A stretch of DNA of 64,000 nucleotides from Tepidisphaera sp. GTDB taxonomy: Bacteria > Planctomycetota > Phycisphaerae > Phycisphaerales > UBA1924. The stretch covers positions 62,001 to 126,000 of the forward strand of contig WGNV01000010.1 in the NCBI GenBank assembly GCA_016124375.1, given 5' to 3'. The notes under the pieces are model-generated. The model searched no databases and was not told the DNA's origin. It worked only from the letters and a program-made list of their open reading frames with translations. Made by a program: the position numbers and the translations under genes. Below, one piece after another: positions 1 to 11,686 of this stretch (position 1 is the stretch's first letter; each line of letters opens with the position of its first letter).

Positions 1-1434
1 AGCCCGGGCGTCACCACCCAAGCCGTGCTCTTCGATGCCGGCCGCGGACCGGAGGTCTTCGTCGGAGGCCGAATTTCCGCATTCAGCGTCGCCTCTACGA
101 CGCAGCCGGTCCTCTCCGTTCCGACACAAGGCTACGTGCGCATCCCCCAAGCCGGCCCCAACGCGGGCCGCGTGCTGGAGGGGGGCGAAGGCCTCGGCTT
201 CTCACCGGCGTATTTCTCCGGACCCCCACGCCTCGGCATGCGGAAAGTCTTCTTTGCTGGCCGCGAGCAACTGGCGTTCACTGGCAACGTCTTCTCGGGT
301 GGCGGCATCCCCAGTGGTTCCTATGCCCTCTTCGATGGACAGACCTGGACCGTGAATCCGCAGTACCAGTACTCTTCGTTCCTGGACATCCTCCCAGTCA
401 ACGACGCTGGCAACGAGCGACTGCTCGTCGCCACCTTCTCCGAACACCTCGGCTTTGTCGTCCCCGGCTCGCCACATGTCGCGCCGTACTCCACCAACGC
501 CCCGGGCTTTACCGGGGCTGTCACGATGCTCTTCTTCGACGACGGCAACACCAACGGGCCGGTGCTGTACATTCTTGATCAAAGCCGTCTCATCCGCCGG
601 GTGAATGGCCAATGGCAGACCCTGCTCTCCACGGGGCAGCCCGGCGCTCTGCTGGTTGCCGATCTTGGCGCCGGCCCGCAACTGTTTCTTGCAGGCCTGG
701 TCAACGGCATTCCCGGCGTCGGCGTCTGGAACGGCTCCAGCTTCGAACTTCTCGACTCTCAAACGTTCCCCAGTGCGCCCACATCACTCGCCCTGCACGA
801 CGACGGCTCCGGCCCCGCCATCTATGCCGGGTTCAACGGCATCCTGCGCCTTAGCTCCGGGGCCGCGACCGGACGCGTCGCCAAGTTCGATGGCACGCAC
901 TGGTCCGCGCTTGGCCACGGGCTTACGAACGGGTCGGTTCGCCTCGCCATGCAGTCTTTCGACGACGGCTCCGGCCCCGCCCTCTACGTTGCGGGCGACT
1001 TCCTCACCGCGGGCGACCGCCCCTCGCGCGGGTTTGCCCGCTGGCACGCCAATCAATGGGAGCCCGTGCTCGACATAAACCCCCAGTCCACCGCCCTCGA
1101 GCTTTCCCTCGCCACGCTGGGCGACTCGCTCTACCTCGCGGGCTACCTCGCCGATAGCGGTCTCCGCCTACCCGGGGCATCCATGGACACCGCCAGCAAC
1201 ATCATTACCGCGGGCAATCTTCTCGCCATCCGCCGCTGCCCGCCCGCGTGCTTCCCGGATCTCAACCGCGACGGCGCGGTGGATCAGGGTGATGTGGACT
1301 ACCTGATCAACGCCGTCTCCGGCGGCGACAACCCCACCGGCGCCAACCTTGATCTCAACAGCGACGACGTTGTCGATCAAGCCGACGTCGATGTCCTTGT
1401 CAACGTCGTCGCTGGGGCGCCGTGCGGCAACTAA
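1..1434 (+). CDS. Secreted repeat protein with C-terminal dockerin-like module (5' end truncated by window)
   Basis: ORF open to window start; repeated DDGSGPA(L/I)Y motifs; C-term DLNRDGAVDQGDVDYLINAVSGGDNPTGANLDLNSDDVVDQADVDVLVNVVAGAPC resembles paired dockerin Ca-binding loops. Confidence 0.75.
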   Translation, partial: SPGVTTQAVLFDAGRGPEVFVGGRISAFSVASTTQPVLSVPTQGYVRIPQAGPNAGRVLEGGEGLGFSPAYFSGPPRLGMRKVFFAGREQLAFTGNVFSGGGIPSGSYALFDGQTWTVNPQYQYSSFLDILPVNDAGNERLLVATFSEHLGFVVPGSPHVAPYSTNAPGFTGAVTMLFFDDGNTNGPVLYILDQSRLIRRVNGQWQTLLSTGQPGALLVADLGAGPQLFLAGLVNGIPGVGVWNGSSFELLDSQTFPSAPTSLALHDDGSGPAIYAGFNGILRLSSGAATGRVAKFDGTHWSALGHGLTNGSVRLAMQSFDDGSGPALYVAGDFLTAGDRPSRGFARWHANQWEPVLDINPQSTALELSLATLGDSLYLAGYLADSGLRLPGASMDTASNIITAGNLLAIRRCPPACFPDLNRDGAVDQGDVDYLINAVSGGDNPTGANLDLNSDDVVDQADVDVLVNVVAGAPCGN

Positions 1435-1682
1435 TTCCGCAACCTTTCAGCGCGCCAATCGGTACACCCATCATTCGATCGTGCGTTTTCCGGCTCCTGA
1501 ACGTGCAACTCCGGTTACCCCCGCGCTGCAGGAATGCCCTGTGCTCGCTACGAGTCGCGCAGACAAGCGATCGCTTTTCCGCAGTCACCCACTCCAGTCC
1601 AGCCGAGGACGAACGGGGCGAGCAAGGTCAGGTCTTGGGATGTCGCCCCTCGGAACACCGCGAAAGCTCTAGGAATCAGCGT

Positions 1683-4262
1683 ATGAGCAATCAGTTCCGA
1701 GGTGTGTCAACTTGCGTGTTCATCGCCATATCGGCGGCCATCAGTCCGCTCGCACCGGCGCAGCCCTGCGGGCTTCGAGCCGACTTCGGCCCCGGGGTGA
1801 CCGGGCTCCCCCCCAACTACGTACCTTCTCCTCCGACGATCAATAGCCTTGCCGTTCACGACGACGGCAGCGGTCCGGCCTTGTATCTCTGCGGCTACGC
1901 GTTTTCCTTCGGCCAGGCCGACCCCGCGGGCGTTTCTCATTCGGTCGGACGAATTCGCGGCATGACGGCCGAAAGCGTCGGGTACCGAACCGATGGCGTC
2001 GCTCTTGCTGCCGCGAGCCTCGACCTGCAGTCCAACCTTCCCGGCGGCCCTCGACTTTACGTCACCGGCCCGGGGTTCGCCGCGCGCAACGCTGGCGGCG
2101 GCGCCATCACGAATATCGCCATGTGGGACGGGCAGCAGTGGAACTCGGTCGGGACCTTGGCCCCGCCCGGCAGAGCCCTCGCGGTATTTGATGACGGTCA
2201 CGGCGGCGGCACGCAACTTTACGTCGCGGGTGATCCCCTGGACCCTTCCGGTAGCCTGGTCTCACGCTGGAATGGTGTTGCATGGGAGGTACTCCCGCCC
2301 CCCGCGCCTTCCGGGACCAATGTCGTAGGCCGCGCGTTGACCGTGTTCGACGATGGCTCCGGCCCCGCGCTGTATCTCGCCGGTGCCTTTGGCGCCACCG
2401 ATTCGGATCTCTCAGGCCTCGCGAAATGGAACGGGCAGGGGTGGGAGGTGCTTCACGCGCCGGCGACCGGCGCATCTCTTTCCAGTCTTGCAGTCTTCCA
2501 GAACAAACTTTACGTTGCCGGCTCGTTCTCTCTCCCGGAACCCGGCAAGGGCGGAATCGCTGCCCGAAACCCGGACGGAACCTGGTCCGGCATTGGTGCC
2601 TCGACCCAAACATTTGGAATCCTTCTTCCGACGCTCAGCGTCGCGTCCGACGCCAACGGGTTAGCCTTGTACATCGGCAATCTCGCCTGGATGCCGAATG
2701 GCGTCGGATCCGCATCTGTCTCCGGCTGCTTCCTCCGTTACGACGGCTCGTCGGTCACCTCACCCGTTCGCACCTACTGGTCTCTCTCATCAAGCAACGG
2801 CGCCGGACGCGGCTACTGCGTGGCGGCCTACAACGCTGGCGACGCCCCGTCGCTCTACCTCGCCGGGAACTTCAGTGCCTATTCCACCGGAACTCCCCAG
2901 ACACTGCCCCTGACCTCCGCCGCGTACTCCATCGTTCGAATTCCTCAAAGCGGCCGACAGGCGGGTCATATCCTGGAGCTCGGAACCGGTGTAAATACTG
3001 GTATCTTCTTGACCGGAGAGTTTAACAACAATCGACCAAACATGCTTAAGGTTCGATTCCAAGGGCGCGACCAGTTAGCGTTCTTTGGGGGCATCGGGGG
3101 CGGGGGGGGCGAGCCAAGTTTCGGATACGTGCTCTTCGACGGCGAGCACTGGACGACCAACCCCCAACGCGTGCAGGGAACATCCGCGGGACCATTGTTT
3201 GTTGCCGGCGTGCCCGCGCAGGTCGACGGCGAAGAACGAATGCTGCTCGCTTCAACCGAGTCTAGTAGCCTCGGATACATCATCCCGGGCTCAACCATGT
3301 TCACCGCCTACGGCCCCAGTGTCTTTGGCGCCTCGCAGGCGCGATCCCTGCAGTTCTTCGACGATGGCACCACCAACGGTCCCGTGCTCTACATGTCCGG
3401 CACCTCCCGCATCAGCCGGCTGATCAATGGCTTTTGGCGAGATCTACCGACGACTCACTCCACTAACTCCATGCTGATAGGCGATCTGGGTGACGGCCAA
3501 CGCCTCTACGCCGGCGTCTTGGACTTCGGCGCGGCGGGCGTCAGCGTCTGGAACGGCTCCGACCTCGTTCTGATGGGCACGCCGGGAGAACTCCCCGCCG
3601 GTCCCACGACGTTGGTCATCCACGACGATGGCCTCGGCCCGCGCCTGTACGCCACGTTCCCCGGCGCAGGCCAGTCTCAAGGCCGCACCCTAAACCGAAT
3701 CGCGGTTCTTGAGGGCCAGCACTGGCAGCCTCTGGGCGAGGGACTCGTCGGAGGAACCTCTATCATCGCCCTGGCATCCTTTGATGACGGCAGCGGCCCA
3801 TCCCTCTACGCCGCGGGTGACTTCACGGCCGCAGGATCCACTCCGAGCAAAGGCTTCGCTCGATGGCACAACAACGCTTGGGAGCCCGTGCTCGACATCA
3901 ATAATCGCAACGATGGCACTCACTACTACGACTTCTCTCTCGCAACCCTCGGCGATTGCCTCTATGTCTTCGGCAGGTTTGCGACTACCGGTCTGCGTCC
4001 CGCCGGAGCGCCCATCGACATTTCCAGCAATGCCATCTTGGGCGAAAACCTCATCGCCATCCGCCGCTGCCCGCCCGCGTGCTTCCCGGATCTCAACTGC
4101 GACGGCGCGGTGGATCAGGGTGATGTGGACTACCTGATCAACGCAGTCTCCGGCGGCGACAACCCTGCCGGCGCCAACCTTGATCTCAACAGCGACGACG
4201 TCGTCGATCAAGCCGACGTCGACGAGCTCGTCAACGTCATTGCTGGGGCGCCGTGCCAGTAG
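1683..4262 (+). CDS. Tandem paralog: secreted repeat protein with dockerin-like C-terminus
   Basis: Start MSNQFRGVSTCVFIAISAAISPLAPAQP (signal peptide); same DDGSGPALY repeats and near-identical C-terminal module as the upstream gene. Confidence 0.75.
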   Translation: MSNQFRGVSTCVFIAISAAISPLAPAQPCGLRADFGPGVTGLPPNYVPSPPTINSLAVHDDGSGPALYLCGYAFSFGQADPAGVSHSVGRIRGMTAESVGYRTDGVALAAASLDLQSNLPGGPRLYVTGPGFAARNAGGGAITNIAMWDGQQWNSVGTLAPPGRALAVFDDGHGGGTQLYVAGDPLDPSGSLVSRWNGVAWEVLPPPAPSGTNVVGRALTVFDDGSGPALYLAGAFGATDSDLSGLAKWNGQGWEVLHAPATGASLSSLAVFQNKLYVAGSFSLPEPGKGGIAARNPDGTWSGIGASTQTFGILLPTLSVASDANGLALYIGNLAWMPNGVGSASVSGCFLRYDGSSVTSPVRTYWSLSSSNGAGRGYCVAAYNAGDAPSLYLAGNFSAYSTGTPQTLPLTSAAYSIVRIPQSGRQAGHILELGTGVNTGIFLTGEFNNNRPNMLKVRFQGRDQLAFFGGIGGGGGEPSFGYVLFDGEHWTTNPQRVQGTSAGPLFVAGVPAQVDGEERMLLASTESSSLGYIIPGSTMFTAYGPSVFGASQARSLQFFDDGTTNGPVLYMSGTSRISRLINGFWRDLPTTHSTNSMLIGDLGDGQRLYAGVLDFGAAGVSVWNGSDLVLMGTPGELPAGPTTLVIHDDGLGPRLYATFPGAGQSQGRTLNRIAVLEGQHWQPLGEGLVGGTSIIALASFDDGSGPSLYAAGDFTAAGSTPSKGFARWHNNAWEPVLDINNRNDGTHYYDFSLATLGDCLYVFGRFATTGLRPAGAPIDISSNAILGENLIAIRRCPPACFPDLNCDGAVDQGDVDYLINAVSGGDNPAGANLDLNSDDVVDQADVDELVNVIAGAPCQ

Positions 4263-4282
4263 GCGAGCCGCGTTGTTCCGGC

Positions 4283-5227
4283 TCAGGGCGCCGGGTGCTT
4301 GGGCTTTTCGCCGCTCAACACCCGCCACAAGTCCTTGACGACCCAGCTCATGTTAACATGAGCCGCGGCGGTGCTGGCCGCCAGGTGCGGGGCGAGGTGA
4401 GCGTTGGGCACGCCCAGCAGCGGATAGTCTGCCCCGAAGGGCTCGGGGTCGTGCACGTCGAGCATTGCCCGTGCTGCCGGGTTCGCTTTCAGGAACGCGG
4501 CCAGTGCGGCCGGATCCAGCACGAAGCCCCGCGCCGTGTTGAGCAGCAAGACGCTGGGCCGGGCCATCGCCAGGAACGCCTCGTTCACAAAGTGCCGATT
4601 TTCGGGGCGATTATCGATGTGCACCGTCACGATGTCTGCCCGCTTCATGAGCTCGGGCAGTTTCGCCGGGATCGCCCCGTGCCGCTTCTCGGGGCTGATC
4701 CGCAGCAGATCGTGGTACAGCACCTCCATGCCGTAGCCCGCGGCGATCTTGGCGACCCGCCGGCCGACCCTGCCCAAGCCCAGAATACCCATGGTCAGTT
4801 CGCTGAACTGCGCCGGTGCTTCAAGCTCACGCCGCAACTCGTTCCATCGCTGCGCCGAGATGTGCGAATCCAAAAACAGCCTTGGCCGCAGCGCGTCGTG
4901 CAGCAGCGCGAAGACGTATTCCGAGACCGCGACGGAGTTGGCGTCGGGCGTGTGGACGACCTCGATGCCCCGCCGCCGGCACTCTGCGACGTCGATCCGT
5001 TCGAGCGCCACCCCTGCCCGCGCGACGCAGCGCAGCTTGGGGGCCTTATCGAGGAATGCGCCGTCCACCCGTGTGTAGGTGCGCACGACGATGGCCTCGG
5101 CCTTGGCGAGGTGCTCGTCGAACTCGGGCTTGGTGAAGTGGCAGGCGACGAGATCGCACGACTCCCGCAACCACGCGGCAGCCGCCGGATCCAAATCCTC
5201 GGTCTGGAGCACAAAGGGCCGGGCCAT
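4283..5227 (-). CDS. D-isomer-specific 2-hydroxyacid dehydrogenase (phosphoglycerate dehydrogenase-like)
   Basis: GILGLGRVGRRVA Rossmann motif, NTARGFV, DPEP and APHLA catalytic-region motifs. Confidence 0.85.
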   Translation of the reverse strand: MARPFVLQTEDLDPAAAAWLRESCDLVACHFTKPEFDEHLAKAEAIVVRTYTRVDGAFLDKAPKLRCVARAGVALERIDVAECRRRGIEVVHTPDANSVAVSEYVFALLHDALRPRLFLDSHISAQRWNELRRELEAPAQFSELTMGILGLGRVGRRVAKIAAGYGMEVLYHDLLRISPEKRHGAIPAKLPELMKRADIVTVHIDNRPENRHFVNEAFLAMARPSVLLLNTARGFVLDPAALAAFLKANPAARAMLDVHDPEPFGADYPLLGVPNAHLAPHLAASTAAAHVNMSWVVKDLWRVLSGEKPKHPAP

Positions 5228-5301
5228 GAAGGCGAACCGTAGGCGGTGCGCACGCGCGTGCCACCGATGAAGCCGCCCCGGCTTTCTCCGCGATCTGTCG
5301 C

Positions 5302-7042
5302 CTACTGGCCCGTCGCGGCCGGCGGCTGCGCGGGCTTCATGACCGGCGTCTGCGACGCCCCCGGGCCCTCGTCTTTCCCCATCATGTTGTCCAGCATCGT
5401 GCTCATCAGCAGGTTTCCCGCGTCGGCGTTGTGTGCGCCGCCCGTGCCGCCCGTCATCAGGATCCGGGGCGTGATCTGGATGTTTCGCTCGCCGACGATC
5501 TTGAGCATCTCGATGGCCGCGGCGTTGCTCTTGCCGATCTGATTCGCGATCTGCTCGTACGCCTTGGCCTGTGCCTCGGCCTTGATCGCGATCGCCTGGG
5601 CTTCCGCGTTGGCCTCGACGATCTTCTGCTTTTGTGCCTCGCTCGCGATCTTTACCGAGTAGGTCGCCGTCGCCAGTTTCTTCTCTTCGTCAGATTCCTG
5701 GGTGGTGCGGGCGAGCTGCTTCTTTTGCTCGGCCGCCCGCTGCTGCTCCTGAAAGGTCAGTTGCTCCTGCTTGGCGATCTCCCGGTCGGTCTGCGTCTTG
5801 AGGAGCGCCCCGAGGGTTTCTTCATCGCCCACGTTGCCGATGCGCACCGCGGTCACCGTCACGCCGAAGCGTGCCATCTGCTTGGCGAGCGACTCCAGGC
5901 TCTGCGTTTCCTGCTGCGAGCGCTGCTGCACGTAGTCCAGGGCCTTCACGTTCTCCGCGTGATTGCGGAAGATCGCCCGCACTGCGCTGTTCAGCGCATT
6001 GCGAAAGCGCGGCCCTTCGTCATCGCCCAGCTTGGCCGCCACGATCGGCGCGTGCTCGGGCTCGATCACGTATTCGACGCGTACGTCGACCGGAAACGTG
6101 AACCCGTCGCTGGTGCGGACCGTGATTCCCCGTTCTTCGGTCATGGGGTCGTGCGCCGCCACCACGCCGCCGCCCTTGGGGTTGCGCTGGTCGGCGCCTT
6201 CCGAATATGCCGGGTTGGTCGCTGCCGACGCGGTGTAGTGGGCGATCATCTGCGTCGTCCAGATTTCAGTGACCGAATAGGCGTCGGTGTTGAGGGGATA
6301 CTTGCCGGGGGGCAGCACCTTGGCCCGCACGCCCATCTCGCGCTCGCCGGCCAGGCGAAGCTGCGAGCCGTCCGTTCCCGCGTCCACCTTGCCTTCCACC
6401 AGCGCCCCCATCTCCCCCTTCACCGCGATCGTGGGCGCTTCGCCGTAGTTCGCCTTCAGCACCGCCACCTCGCCGGGGGCCACTTCCGTCTGCTTGGTCA
6501 TCTTCACCCGATACAACTCGGTGTTAAGTCGATACTTGCCCGGGGGCAGCACCGTCGCCTGCTTGCCCTTGTATCCCTTGCCCGCCGTGAGAAAGTACTT
6601 TGCGTCCAGCATCTGCTGCACCTGGTCGGGAGCCCAATCCGGCGCAAACAGCTGCCCGGCGGGCAGCGGCAACCCGTCGGCCGTCTCCACCAGCCCCAGC
6701 TCGTCGCTCTGCACTTCGACCAGCGGCACTGTCTTCACGGTGTACAGCACGGGCCAGTAACCAAAGTGCAAACCGGGGGCGAGCACCTCGGCCTGCACGC
6801 CCTTCTCGCCATCCGTGGCGATGATCTTTCCGCCGGCGAGATTGCCGCCGATCGCGTTCCGCGTCACGATGCCCACCTGGTTGGCCCCGACGTTCGTGAC
6901 GCTGCCGAACACAAACCCGACCAGAAAAACCACGATGGCCAGGAGCGCGCCGGCCGCCCGCAGGGGCCCGGCCGCCCGCATCGAGACGATCAGAATTCCC
7001 ACCGCCAGCACCAAGCCCAAAAACGTAATCGCAAGCGCCATG
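5302..7042 (-). CDS. SPFH/band 7 domain (flotillin/prohibitin-like) membrane protein
   Basis: N-terminal TM, band-7 features, Ala/Glu-rich coiled coil EQQRAAEQKKQLARTTQESDEEKKLATATYSVKIASEAQKQKIVEANAEAQAIAIKAEAQAKAYEQIANQIGK. Confidence 0.85.
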
Positions 7043-7346
7043 AATACCCCCCCTTTGAGCCACTGCCGCTCGCGCCCGCCGCAGTCGCGGCGACCATCGG
7101 TCCGGCGGTGTCCACTCGTATCTATACATTCGTAATCCCCGCCCCGCCATTTCGACACCCGACAGCACGCGCGACCTGGCGGCCGCCGAAACCGCCGTCA
7201 CGCGTGTCGGGTCTAGTTCCCTGGCTTTTGTCGTGGCCCAGGGCTTTGGCCGGTGTCCGTCCCGATCTTCGCCGGCCCGGCGGCAACTGCCTGTCCCCTT
7301 TACTACCATCGGCCGTCCATCTTTTCACCCGTTCGAGGAGTCCCGC

Positions 7347-8882
<1,536 letters not shown>

Positions 8883-9092
8883 TCCCCCGCAGCCCCCTGC
8901 CCCCCGCCCATGCTTCCAAACAGAGCGCCCGCGGCGCCTTTGGGTGGCCCGGCGGTCCCCGCCGGTCTTCATCGTGCCACGCACCGCACTCCGGCCATGG
9001 GCGCACCCCCGCGCGTGCCCACGAGCGCGGCTCCGCGGCCGCCGCGGTGGGCGGCCATCACCGAGTCTGGGCCGCCCGCGTGCCGGGGTACG

Positions 9093-9476
9093 ATGATTCG
9101 CGATGCACGTTCGCGCCCGCCCTCCCCGGAGCCCCCGCCGGTGCCCACCGCCCCGCCACGCATCACGCCCCTCACCACGGTGCTCGCGCTGGTGCTGCTG
9201 GCCTCATCGGTCGCGGCCGCGTTGGCGTTGCCGCGTGCGCAGTTCGCCGATCCGGCCGACCAGCCCGGCCTCTACGTGCTGGCGGCGGTCCTGGGCGTGG
9301 CCGCGGTCGTCGTGGGCGGGGTGCTTTATAACAGGATCGACCCCCAGCCCAATCGCTGGGCGGCGGTCATCGGCGGGTTCTTCGCCGGCGTGCTCGCCAT
9401 CTTCGTCCTGACCGTGCTGACCTGGGCGGCGATCATCGCGTACATCCTCTTCGCCGCGCGCAACATCGTGTGCTAG
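9093..9476 (+). CDS. Small membrane protein (two predicted TM helices), hypothetical
   Basis: ORF with hydrophobic segments TVLALVLLASSVAAALAL and VLAIFVLTVLTWAAIIAYILFAA. Confidence 0.55.
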   Translation: MIRDARSRPPSPEPPPVPTAPPRITPLTTVLALVLLASSVAAALALPRAQFADPADQPGLYVLAAVLGVAAVVVGGVLYNRIDPQPNRWAAVIGGFFAGVLAIFVLTVLTWAAIIAYILFAARNIVC

Positions 9477-9554
9477 CCCGCCCGCCGGGGCGTGGTAGTA
9501 TGCGGCGGCGAGAGGGGCGCGGGGCCGCCCGCGGCCGCCGCAAAGGAAGCTCGC

Positions 9555-9842
9555 ATGTTCATCGCTCCTCACAACACCCCGCGCCGGCTCTGGGCCGGGC
9601 TGGCGTGCCTGAGCGCCGCGGGGTTCGTGCTCGACGGGGCGGTCTTCGTCGGCTGCACGCTGGCGGCCGGGCGGGTCATGGGCTTTGCCGATCCGCACCA
9701 CCCCTCGCCGACGGCGACGCAAGCCCTGATGGCCCTGCTCGCCGTCTTTGTCGCGTGGAGGCTGCTGGTGTGGCCGGCGCGGTGGGCGGTTGCGCGTGCG
9801 AAAGCAGCGCTCATGGCCAGGGCGATGGGCACGGGCCGGTAG
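9555..9842 (+). CDS. Small hypothetical membrane protein
   Basis: ATG after purine-rich AAGGAAGC; hydrophobic segments. Confidence 0.5.
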   Translation: MFIAPHNTPRRLWAGLACLSAAGFVLDGAVFVGCTLAAGRVMGFADPHHPSPTATQALMALLAVFVAWRLLVWPARWAVARAKAALMARAMGTGR

Positions 9843-9860
9843 CGAACACCGGCGGATGAA

Positions 9861-9950
9861 CCGTTCGCAGGGCAGAGCGGCTCGTTCGCACCTGCGAACG
9901 CCGCGTTCGCAGGTGACAACGCCGCGTTCGCACGTGCAAATGTCGTTTTG
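9861..9950. repeat. About 21-bp tandem repeat, roughly 3.5 units keyed on CGTTCGCA
   Basis: cgttcgcacctgcgaacgccg / cgttcgcaggtgacaacgccg / cgttcgcacgtgcaaatgtcg; contains palindrome gttcgcacctgcgaac. Confidence 0.8.
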
Positions 9951-9979
9951 CGCACGGCCATGAAAAAACGCGGGAGGCG

Positions 9980-10720
9980 TTGAAGGCCGCTTCGCCCGCC
10001 GCCGGTCTCTCTTTCGTGTCGGGCGATCTCTCCCGGCGCAGCAAGGAGCACCCCGTGGCCGCGACCTATATCCCTTCGCGCGATTCGGAGCTGGACACCT
10101 GGGCCCTCAACTTCAAGACCCTCATCGCGGCCACGCCCGGCAACTACGGGCTGGCGGCCCCGGACGCGACCGCCATCTCCGCCGCCTACGCCACCTGGAA
10201 CGCCGCGTATCTCGCCGCCAGCAACCCCACGACGCGCACCGTCGCGACAGTGGCGACCAAGAACGCCCAGAAGGCGAATCTATTAACAGTGGTCCGCGGC
10301 TACGCGGCCACCATCCGCGTGAACAAAGGCGTGAGCAACGCCCTCAAGCTCGGGGTGGGGCTGCACGTGCCCGACCTGCAGCCAACGCCCGTGCCCGCCC
10401 CCGCCACCAAGCCGGTGCTGGCGATCGCCCGCATCGACCAGGGCTTTCAGGAAGTGCGCGCCACCGATGAAATGACCCCCAACAGCCGGGCCCGCCCCGT
10501 CGGCAGCGCGGGGATGCTCCTCTACCGCGCCGTCGGCCCCGCCGCGGTGAACGACCCGGGAGAGGCCACGTTCCTCACCTTCATCGGAAGGACCACCGCC
10601 ATCAGCGAGTTCGGCAGCGACGACAAGGGCAAGGTGGCCACCTACCTCGCACGCTGGACCAACGCCAAGGGCGAGGTGGGGCCGTGGAGCCAGGCGGTGA
10701 CGGCGTCGATCGCGGCGTGA
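9980..10720 (+). CDS. Hypothetical protein (start uncertain)
   Basis: Long ORF, non-repetitive composition, YIPSRDSELDTWALNF near N-terminus. Confidence 0.6.
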   Translation: MKAASPAAGLSFVSGDLSRRSKEHPVAATYIPSRDSELDTWALNFKTLIAATPGNYGLAAPDATAISAAYATWNAAYLAASNPTTRTVATVATKNAQKANLLTVVRGYAATIRVNKGVSNALKLGVGLHVPDLQPTPVPAPATKPVLAIARIDQGFQEVRATDEMTPNSRARPVGSAGMLLYRAVGPAAVNDPGEATFLTFIGRTTAISEFGSDDKGKVATYLARWTNAKGEVGPWSQAVTASIAA

Positions 10721-10782
10721 GGATGGGGACATGAATGCGGCATGCGGCCCGGGAGCGTCGGCGCTCGCCTCGGCCCCGCGGC

Positions 10783-11550
10783 TTACGCCGTGCGCCGCCG
10801 GCGCGTCAGCGCCACCCCGCCCAGCCCCAGCACCGCGGCCGCGCCCGGGGCGGGCGTGATCACCGCGATGTTGAGCCCGACGCCATCCCCCGACACCTGG
10901 TTGAAGTTGACGGTCAGCGAGTTGATCGCGTCGTTGATCTGCACGAGCGCCAGCGCCGAGTTCCAGTTGGGGCCGGCGGTGGTGGGGCCGCTGACGGCGT
11001 TCTGCAAGGAGAACGTGCCCGGGCCGCTGCTGAACTGGTTGGGCCCCCACGGGCCCCCCACGCCGAAGTCCTGCCCGAGGTACGTGCCGTTCTGGCTCAC
11101 CTGGCAGGTGGAGATCGCGCCCGGCAGGGTCTGGTCGAGGCGGCCCAGCCCGACGACGCCCAGGTACACCGAGTTGGCCGCCATGGTGGTGGGGAAGGTG
11201 TAGGTGATGCTCCAGGCCAGCGTCGGCGGGGGCGGGGCGACGAGGTTGGAGCGGGCGAAGAGCTCGACGGGCCCCCAGGTGTACGTGTTCGGCCCGGAGG
11301 TGATGGAGTCGCCCCCGAAGATGGGAGTCTGGTTGAGCCGCGCGGTGGAGAAGGAGGGCGTGACGGTGTAGTTGATCTGCACGAGCCCCACGCCCGGGAC
11401 GTTGTACGACGAGCCGTTGGGGGGCGTGCCGCCGAAGGGCGTGGGCGTCATCTGCATCCACGAGAGGGGGATGGTGGCGGCCCCGGCGCTGGGGGCGATG
11501 GCCAAAAGTGTTCCGGCAAGGAGAGCAGTGACCGCGGCGGAAGCGTTCAT
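10783..11550 (-). CDS. Secreted protein with PEP-CTERM-like sorting tail
   Basis: Signal peptide MNASAAVTALLAGTLLAIAPSAGA; C-term PAPGAAAVLGLGGVALTRRRRTA. Confidence 0.75.
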   Translation of the reverse strand: MNASAAVTALLAGTLLAIAPSAGAATIPLSWMQMTPTPFGGTPPNGSSYNVPGVGLVQINYTVTPSFSTARLNQTPIFGGDSITSGPNTYTWGPVELFARSNLVAPPPPTLAWSITYTFPTTMAANSVYLGVVGLGRLDQTLPGAISTCQVSQNGTYLGQDFGVGGPWGPNQFSSGPGTFSLQNAVSGPTTAGPNWNSALALVQINDAINSLTVNFNQVSGDGVGLNIAVITPAPGAAAVLGLGGVALTRRRRTA

Positions 11551-11686
11551 GGGCGAGACTCCGATGTTTAAGGCACACCCCGCTACGCCGGACACGCGTC
11601 AGGCATTGGGGATGCTTAGAAAAGCGACATCCGGGGGCGGAACTCACGCCGCCGCGGCGTGCGGCGTTTCCGTATCCTGCAACCCC

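Noticed and set aside
3047-3062. T-loop-like ggttcgattcc
   Set aside because: Inside the secreted-protein CDS with no tRNA fold around it.
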